NCBI GenBank assembly: GCA_963677825.2
Contig: CAXXEF010000001.1
Location: 2,046,001 to 2,110,000 of the forward strand
Direction of reading: 5' to 3'
DNA length: 64,000 nt
Source: Sporobacter sp963677825
GTDB lineage: Bacteria; Bacillota; Clostridia; Oscillospirales; Oscillospiraceae
Part shown: positions 59,781 to 64,000 of the stretch, piece after piece
Position numbering within the stretch: the stretch's first letter is position 1
How the letters are laid out: every line of letters starts with the position of its first letter
The notes under the pieces: model-generated
Told to the model about the DNA's origin: nothing
The model's input: the letters and a program-made list of their open reading frames with translations, nothing else
Databases searched by the model: none
Made by a program: the position numbers and the translations under genes

Positions 59781-59848
59781 TACACAAATTCACACTTGAC
59801 AGACCGAAAACGGTATTGTATGCTTTTGATATAGACCGAAAACGGTCT
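59767..59848. promoter_or_regulatory. Three repressor operators between repressor and excisionase genes
   Basis: The motif CAGACCGAAAAC occurs at 59767-59778, and the dyad ACCGAAAACGGT at 59803-59814 and 59835-59846, the last within the 16-bp palindrome AGACCGAAAACGGTCT. They overlap the two divergent promoters. The XRE protein encoded next door is the likely ligand. Confidence 0.8.
59796..59824 (+). promoter_or_regulatory. Promoter of the excisionase-primase operon
   Basis: TTGACA (59796-59801), 17-nt spacer, TATGCT (59819-59824). The spacer is filled by operator copy 2 and the start region by copy 3. Confidence 0.8.
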
Positions 59849-59875
59849 GAATAAACAGAAAAGGAGAAAAGCAAT

Positions 59876-60079
59876 ATGGAAAAACTAAAAACCGAGCGGC
59901 TGACCATGACTATCCCTCAAGCGGCAAATGTGTTAGGGGTAAGCAAAAATCTTATGTACCCGTTAACGCGACGCAAAGATTTTCCAATCATCCAGGTCGG
60001 CACAAGACGGCTTGTCCCTATCAAGGCGTTTGAGCGCTGGGTAGAAGAGCAGACGGACGGCGGCAATTATGAAAACTGA
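59876..60079 (+). CDS. Excisionase-like small HTH protein
   Basis: 67-aa MerR/Xis-type winged HTH: MTIPQAANVLGVSKNLMYPLTRRKDFPIIQVGTRRLVPIKAFERWVEEQ. AAAAGGAG lies 9 nt upstream. First gene of the plus-strand early operon, overlapping the next gene by 11 nt. It could direct excision or act as a regulator. Confidence 0.87.
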   Translation: MEKLKTERLTMTIPQAANVLGVSKNLMYPLTRRKDFPIIQVGTRRLVPIKAFERWVEEQTDGGNYEN

Positions 60080-60455
60080 GGTTGTTATTCAAATACGAGC
60101 TTTCCCAGTGCTGGCACAAGACCAGCGCACGGGTGAAGAGGTTAACGACACTATTGTACTAACCAAAGAGCAGCTCCAGGCCGCGCAACTTGTCCAACAA
60201 TCCGCTAAAGAGCTCATCTATCGGAGCTACAACCGCGTAGGCTTCAAAGTTCTCAAAATAGGTGCTCCGACGAAACGGGAAATCAAAGTTGATCTTGAGC
60301 AGCTATTCAAAGGTGAAAACCAAATAAGCAGTAAAAACGAAGATTGCCCTTTCTGTGAAACCTGTAGAGAGGATTGCCGGATCTGCAAAACCTCCGCCAG
60401 AATTAATGAAAAAACCCTACAAGGTGAAAGAGGGGAGAGGCGGTTGATTGAATGA
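60069..60455 (+). CDS. Unrecognised protein with a C-terminal cysteine cluster
   Basis: 128 aa. The N-terminal two thirds (VVIQIRAFPVLAQDQRTGEEVNDTIVLTKEQLQAAQLVQQSAKELIYR) look alpha/beta and soluble. Five cysteines, C93, C96, C99, C103 and C106 (CPFCETCREDCRIC), may bind zinc or an iron-sulfur cluster. It lies between the excisionase and primase genes and overlaps both, so it probably belongs to replication or its control. Not a family I know. Confidence 0.75.
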   Translation: MKTEVVIQIRAFPVLAQDQRTGEEVNDTIVLTKEQLQAAQLVQQSAKELIYRSYNRVGFKVLKIGAPTKREIKVDLEQLFKGENQISSKNEDCPFCETCREDCRICKTSARINEKTLQGERGERRLIE

Positions 60456-62226
60456 GCAATATAAAGAACATGCGTTAAAATACGCCGCTCAAGGGCTTAG
60501 GGTGCTCCCAGTAACGCCCGGTCAGAAAAGTCCACCCTTGTTTAAGAACTGGCCAGAAAAGGCAAGTTCGGACCCGGAATTTGTTCAGCAGCAATGGAGT
60601 GAGGAACCTAACGCAAATGTGGCGATTGCCACTGGGCAGGGTTTACTAGTCCTTGAAACTGATATTAAGGACGGTATAAACGGCGAGGTAAGCCTGGCGG
60701 AATGGTCTCAAAGTTCGGCTGGCGGAGAAATACCTAAAACCAGAACTGCTCGAAGTGGCAGCGGCGGTATACACAGATATTTCTACTGTAATAGCCGGTT
60801 GCTTAGAAACCGTGTTGGAGTTTTGCCTGGTGTTGACATTCGCGCGGTAGGGGGTTATGTGGTAGCCCCGCCAAGCCTACATCCAAATGGAGAAAGATAT
60901 AAATGGATAGACGAAGGGGAAATAACTGAGCTAACATTTGAGCTGTTTTGCTTAATCGTTGAAAGTGGGGTGGGGGTCGGCCTCGAAGTGCCCGAGGAAG
61001 TTATTGAGGGGGAGCGGAATAGTACACTTTTTCGACTAGGTTGCAATTTTCGACACGCTGGGCTGAATAAGGATGAAATCTATGTAGCCCTTCAAGAGGT
61101 TAATAAGCGCTGCACTGTACCGCTTGATGATAGTGAGCTGGAGCTGATTAGCAGACAAGCGGCTAAGTATCAAACGGACGGCTTACCAAAGGGGTTAATC
61201 GCAAAACCAGGACGCATATTCAGCGCCCAGGAGCTAATGGGTAAACAGTTTCGCCCGCTCGTCCAGCCGGTTAATCAGCTCATATGTGAGGGGTTGTCGC
61301 TCCTTGTAGCCGCATCAAAACTGGGTAAATCTTGGCTAGTGCTTCTGATGGCTTTATGTGTGGCCGAAGGTAAGCCCTTCCTTGGAAGGCAAACAACAAA
61401 ATGCCGGGTCCTGTATTACGCCCTGGAGGATAGTGACAGGCGCTTACAAAGCCGTCTGAGCAAGCTGAGCATTGATACTATCCCAGATAACCTATTCCTC
61501 TCCCCACAAGCTGCGAGGCTCGGTGAAGGCTTTGAGGAAGCGCTGGACGCATGGCTGGAGGCAGAGAACACACCGACGCTGGTTATCATTGACACCTTGC
61601 AAAAAATCCGTGGTGTTGAAAAAAGCGCCAATGCCTATCAGCTTGAATATGAGGCCATGGGACGACTTAAACGGATAGCCGACCGGCACAGAGCATCAAT
61701 ACTTTGTGTTCATCACACCAACAAAGCGAAGATGGTCACGGATCCTTATGATAAGATCTCCGGCTCAATGGCCCTGATGGGGTCCGCGGACACAACGCTA
61801 TTACTTAACCGAAAGCGCGGGGAAGATACCGCCACCATCACATACACAGGGCGTGATGTTTGGGGTGATGATATGTTAATCCGCTTTGCAAATGGTGAAT
61901 GGATCCTAGTGAGCGACAACGCCGAGGCATACGAAGCAACCGCAAAATACGCCAACGAGCCATTAGCACAGCTTTTTAGGCTCTTGGCGGATGAAAACCC
62001 ACAGGGCGGCAGGTGGACCTATGGCGAACTTCAAGCACAAGGCTTGGAGAAATTAGGAGCTACTCCTTTTGTCAGCGGTCGAGAGTGCGGCAAACGCCTT
62101 GCTGATGGCTTGGCGGATGAATTGATGTCCCGTGATGGTTTAATCGTTGAATGGGGCGCCAAGCTCAATGCCGGCAAAGGTGTGAGGATGAGAATTGCGT
62201 CAAAAGTAGTTGTGGAGTATAAGTAG
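60448..62226 (+). CDS. Primase-polymerase / RepA-like helicase replication protein
   Basis: 592 aa. N-terminal bifunctional primase-polymerase domain (YAAQGLRVLPVTPGQKSPPLFKNW; E70-x-D72 in LLVLETDIKDG, where Asp-x-Asp is usual; H109 in GSGGIHRYF; VDIRAVGGYVVAPPS), then a primase C-terminal-like linker, and an AAA_25/RepA hexameric ATPase domain with P-loop ASKLGKSW (289-296), LYYALEDSDRRLQSRL and LVIIDTLQ. Start TTG 60448 follows AGAGG by 7 nt. It likely replicates the element after excision. Confidence 0.88.
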   Translation: MNEQYKEHALKYAAQGLRVLPVTPGQKSPPLFKNWPEKASSDPEFVQQQWSEEPNANVAIATGQGLLVLETDIKDGINGEVSLAEWSQSSAGGEIPKTRTARSGSGGIHRYFYCNSRLLRNRVGVLPGVDIRAVGGYVVAPPSLHPNGERYKWIDEGEITELTFELFCLIVESGVGVGLEVPEEVIEGERNSTLFRLGCNFRHAGLNKDEIYVALQEVNKRCTVPLDDSELELISRQAAKYQTDGLPKGLIAKPGRIFSAQELMGKQFRPLVQPVNQLICEGLSLLVAASKLGKSWLVLLMALCVAEGKPFLGRQTTKCRVLYYALEDSDRRLQSRLSKLSIDTIPDNLFLSPQAARLGEGFEEALDAWLEAENTPTLVIIDTLQKIRGVEKSANAYQLEYEAMGRLKRIADRHRASILCVHHTNKAKMVTDPYDKISGSMALMGSADTTLLLNRKRGEDTATITYTGRDVWGDDMLIRFANGEWILVSDNAEAYEATAKYANEPLAQLFRLLADENPQGGRWTYGELQAQGLEKLGATPFVSGRECGKRLADGLADELMSRDGLIVEWGAKLNAGKGVRMRIASKVVVEYK

Positions 62227-62271
62227 TAAGAGTAGTGAGCACTACTCTTACTACTTATACTCCACAACTAC
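62206..62271. repeat. Perfect 66-bp palindrome at the primase gene end
   Basis: Two identical 32-nt inverted arms (62206-62237 and 62240-62271) around a 2-nt AG centre, with no mismatch. The left arm covers the last codons and stop of the primase gene. The arms start GTAGTTGTGGAGTATAAG and are rich in AGTAGT units. No T-run follows, so it is not a plain terminator. Confidence 0.95.
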
Positions 62272-62296
62272 CCACCCTGAAAGGAGTTGAAAAACT

Positions 62297-62536
62297 ATGA
62301 GTGATTTTGGATATTGCGGGGCCTGGTCAGACGAACTGAAAGAGGCGGAGCGTCAGCGTTACCGGGCCTACTGCAAGGTGCGTTGCTTGGAGGCTAGTCT
62401 TGATCGTACAGACTGGAGCGAATTTGAGGCTGTTATGGCTGAGCTGGAGTTGGCTAGGGCAGAAGGACACAAAGCTGGAATTAAAGTGATCCAATTAAGG
62501 GCCGCTTGGTCAGCCAAAGAACATTACCCACACTGA
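62297..62536 (+). CDS. Small helical protein of the mobile element
   Basis: 79 aa, not recognised: mostly helical and charged (ELKEAERQRYRAYCKVRCLEASLDRTDWSEFEAVMAELELARAEGHKAGIKVIQLRAAW). AAAGGAG lies 12 nt before the ATG. It begins 26 nt after the palindrome. Confidence 0.7.
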   Translation: MSDFGYCGAWSDELKEAERQRYRAYCKVRCLEASLDRTDWSEFEAVMAELELARAEGHKAGIKVIQLRAAWSAKEHYPH

Positions 62537-62586
62537 AAAATATCATCCTTAGTGTGCATAAGTGCGCACATAAAAAGGGGAGAAAA

Positions 62587-62691
62587 GTGGTTACTTTAAC
62601 TGCCGAAAAGTGCCACCAAAAAAAGGGCATAAAAGTGCCGCTCCCGTGCTGCCAACACGAGAGCGGCAGACCGGCCCAGAGGCCGACCTAA
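62587..62691 (+). CDS. Possible 34-aa Cys/His-containing small protein
   Basis: GTG-start frame with GGGGAG 4 nt upstream: VTLTAEKCHQKKG then CCQHESGRPA. The Cys/His pairs could bind zinc. Its end coincides with a GCCGCTC/GAGCGGC hairpin (about 62638-62668). Weak evidence; it may be only leader sequence. Confidence 0.3.
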   Translation: MVTLTAEKCHQKKGIKVPLPCCQHESGRPAQRPT

Positions 62692-62695
62692 GACA

Positions 62696-62710
62696 CCCTC
62701 ATTATGAGGG
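62696..62710. repeat. Short palindrome CCCTCAT-T-ATGAGGG
   Basis: Perfect 7-bp arms around a single T, 22 nt before the next gene. Possible operator or small hairpin. Confidence 0.6.
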
Positions 62711-62731
62711 GTATAGAAAGGGTTGTCAAAC

Positions 62732-62986
62732 ATGAATGAAGAAAAATTGGCTATATTGGAGCATGAGATTACGGTGTTGTCAGAGCTATTACGCACCACT
62801 ACACATGGCCATTTCTCAACTACCCTTGCAGGAGCGCGGCAAGAGAGTAAACGCGGAGACGAACAGGAGGGATCTTACTGGTGGTTGCAAAACCATTATA
62901 TCCAGGCATCTGCAGCTATCTGGGCGGCGTCCGTTATTGCGGACAACATGGATAGAATGTTTTGTGAAGAGGTGGCAGGGGTATGA
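62732..62986 (+). CDS. Small hypothetical protein of the mobile element
   Basis: 84 aa, mostly helical (MNEEKLAILEHEITVLSELL) with a conserved-looking WWLQNHYIQASAAIWAAS segment. AAAGGG is 9 nt before ATG 62732. It overlaps the next gene by 4 nt. Confidence 0.7.
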   Translation: MNEEKLAILEHEITVLSELLRTTTHGHFSTTLAGARQESKRGDEQEGSYWWLQNHYIQASAAIWAASVIADNMDRMFCEEVAGV

Positions 62987-63147
62987 AAATTACTCTTGCA
63001 TATTTGGACGGGGTGGAGGACGAACGGGCGAATAAAGCCGCCGAGGCCCTCAAACAGTTACTTCCTTCTGCAAAAGTGAAAAGAAGTGACCGCTATGCCC
63101 CCTATAAACACGTCTATTTCACCATTAGAAAACCCATAAAGCCTTGA
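62983..63147 (+). CDS. Small hypothetical protein (54 aa)
   Basis: Coupled to the preceding gene by ATGA. Reads MKITLAYLDGVEDERANKAA..., ending FTIRKPIKP; an alpha/beta small fold is likely (strand, helix, strand). It ends just before a promoter-like site. Function unknown. Confidence 0.65.
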   Translation: MKITLAYLDGVEDERANKAAEALKQLLPSAKVKRSDRYAPYKHVYFTIRKPIKP

Positions 63148-63164
63148 AATACAAGGGTTTTCGC

Positions 63165-63193
63165 TTGACCACCCCCCTATAGCATGGTAAAAT
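63165..63193 (+). promoter_or_regulatory. Internal promoter of the mobile element
   Basis: TTGACC (63165-63170), 17-nt spacer, TAAAAT (63188-63193). It starts a short structured leader before the next gene. Confidence 0.75.
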
Positions 63194-63199
63194 GTAATA

Positions 63200-63281
63200 A
63201 AATAGGTACAAGTACCGCCCGAAAGGGTTAGCCAATAAGGCATGGGAACAGTTTGGACGCTGTTTCCGTGCCTTTTTTATT
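63200..63281 (+). ncRNA. Short structured leader or small RNA ending in a terminator
   Basis: About 80 nt with three consecutive hairpins: GGTAC-AA-GTACC (63205-63216), CCC-GAAA-GGG (63218-63227) and a 13-bp terminator stem GGCATGGGAACAG/CTGTTTCCGTGCC (63239-63272) followed by TTTTTTATTTT. It is either an attenuator for the gene at 63308 or an independent sRNA. Confidence 0.6.
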
Positions 63282-63307
63282 TTGAATACGGGTAAGAAGG
63301 TGAGCAT

Positions 63308-63526
63308 ATGGCAAGGCGAAAAAGTTTGAAGCTGTCAAACCCTACTGAGGTACGCCGGGCACTGTCCAGGGTGGCTAATATGGTATTCAATAGCGAGTTG
63401 GCATCAAAAGACGCTACCGCTATCATGTACGCCTGTAACATCATCCTGTCTGCCATACGAGTAGACGAGCAAGAGCGCCGGCTCAATGAGCTTGAGCGCG
63501 TACTAAGAGAGCGGGGCAGCATATGA
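63308..63526 (+). CDS. Small hypothetical protein of the mobile element
   Basis: 72 aa, basic N-terminus (MARRKSLKLSNPTEVRRALSRVANMVFN) and helical C-terminus ending ELERVLRERGSI. AAGAAGGTGAG precedes the ATG. It overlaps the next gene by 4 nt. Resembles small genes found in phage and conjugative element early regions, without a known function. Confidence 0.7.
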   Translation: MARRKSLKLSNPTEVRRALSRVANMVFNSELASKDATAIMYACNIILSAIRVDEQERRLNELERVLRERGSI

Positions 63527-63717
63527 CCTATATAAACCGACGCCTTGATAAGCTGGAGGTTATCGCAGAGTGTAGCAAGCATAACGTGGCAATCGTTGAG
63601 CAAATACCGACAGGCTATATATTCCTCGGTGTGGAGTATTCGCCTAGTGAGCTGGAGCGAGTGCTCAAGGCCCGCGATGTAACCACCGTTATTGTCAATG
63701 ACGTACCGCGGAGCTAA
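63523..63717 (+). CDS. Small hypothetical protein of the mobile element
   Basis: 64 aa: MTYINRRLDKLEVIAECSKHNVAIVEQIPTGYIFLGVEYSPSELERVLKARDV. Coupled to the previous gene by ATGA. The closing ELERVLKAR resembles the end of the preceding protein, so the two may be related in part. Function unknown. Confidence 0.7.
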   Translation: MTYINRRLDKLEVIAECSKHNVAIVEQIPTGYIFLGVEYSPSELERVLKARDVTTVIVNDVPRS

Positions 63718-63744
63718 CCGATGACAGGGCAGGGGGTGTTGTGC

Positions 63745-64000
63745 GTGACCAATGAGGAGCTTGTGGCCGCTGTGCAAGCAGGGGACGATTCAATGATGAC
63801 TACGCTATGGGAGCAAGTGGTGCGCTTCGTGGCGTGGCACGCAAGTCACTGGGCTTGCACCTGGGAAGGCTACGCTGGGGTGACTTGTGAGGACCTTTGC
63901 CAGGTCGGTTACTTTGCCCTTGTGGATGCTGTGCAAACATATGATCCGGAGCAGGGGGCGCGATTCACCACCTGGCTGGCTGTCTACTTGAAGCGGGAGT
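63745..64000 (+). CDS. Sigma-70-like transcription factor of the mobile element (partial)
   Basis: N-terminal 85 residues, cut by the window end. VTNEELVAAVQAGDDSMMTTLWEQVVRFV then the region-2 pattern EDLCQVGYFALVDAVQTYDPEQGARFTTWLAVYLKRE. GTG 63745 follows GGGGG at a good distance and matches the (M)TNEEL start seen in this family; ATG 63721 is in frame but less likely. Such factors often control late or mobility genes of phages and conjugative elements. Confidence 0.82.
   Translation, partial: MTNEELVAAVQAGDDSMMTTLWEQVVRFVAWHASHWACTWEGYAGVTCEDLCQVGYFALVDAVQTYDPEQGARFTTWLAVYLKRE

Overview
The window looks like the chromosome of an endospore-forming, fairly GC-rich member of the Clostridia, most likely an Oscillospiraceae/Ruminococcaceae-type Firmicute. 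The reasons are spoVT behind a sigma-G-like promoter, a spoVAC gene, a T-box leader on cysE-cysS, zinc-ribbon S14/S4/L36, an L7Ae-like protein in the nusA-infB operon, AGGAGG-type ribosome binding sites and an SLH surface protein. Taxonomy is inferred from gene content only.

Layout. 1-13,300: mixed housekeeping and regulation: mobB, spoVT, a PhoP/PhoR-type two-component pair, hpf, a lone fumarase alpha subunit, HIT protein + endonuclease IV, a cyclic-nucleotide-domain gene behind a c-di-GMP-I riboswitch, archaeal-type proS, dus, an ECF sigma/anti-sigma pair and a DtxR-like regulator. 13,400-18,660: degV, ychF, a DUF1624 membrane protein and a fused feoA-feoB ferrous iron transporter. 18,700-35,600: a 32-gene S10-spc-alpha ribosomal protein block with secY, adk, map, infA and rpoA, starting from a TTGACA/TATTCT promoter. 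Several gaps inside it hold structured sequence, S3 carries a 160-residue repetitive tail, and a duplicated stem-loop element lies between infA and rpmJ. 35,600-39,150: spoVAC, an XpaC-like protein and a large unrecognised HTH regulator. 39,200-47,300 (minus strand): the rimP-nusA-ylxR-ylxQ-infB-rbfA-nrnA-truB-ribF operon, with a terminator-like attenuator in its leader. 47,600-50,480: a highly acidic SLH protein behind a perfect consensus promoter and a 400-nt leader. 50,500-57,240: T-box-cysE-cysS and polA-rimI-tsaD.

57,241 to the end: a non-coding stretch with DnaA-box-like sites, tRNA-Ala(CGC), and then the left part of an integrated mobile element that continues past the window. The element carries a tyrosine integrase facing the tRNA, a divergent repressor/excisionase switch with three operator copies, a primase-polymerase/helicase protein ending in a perfect 66-bp palindrome, a run of small genes, a short promoter-hairpin-terminator unit, and the start of a sigma-70-like factor.

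Most of the window is core translation machinery. The least ordinary features are the palindrome at the primase gene end, the S3 tail, the infA-rpmJ stem-loop duplication, and the c-di-GMP riboswitch controlling a stand-alone cNMP-binding-fold protein. All family assignments come from reading motifs; no database search was run.
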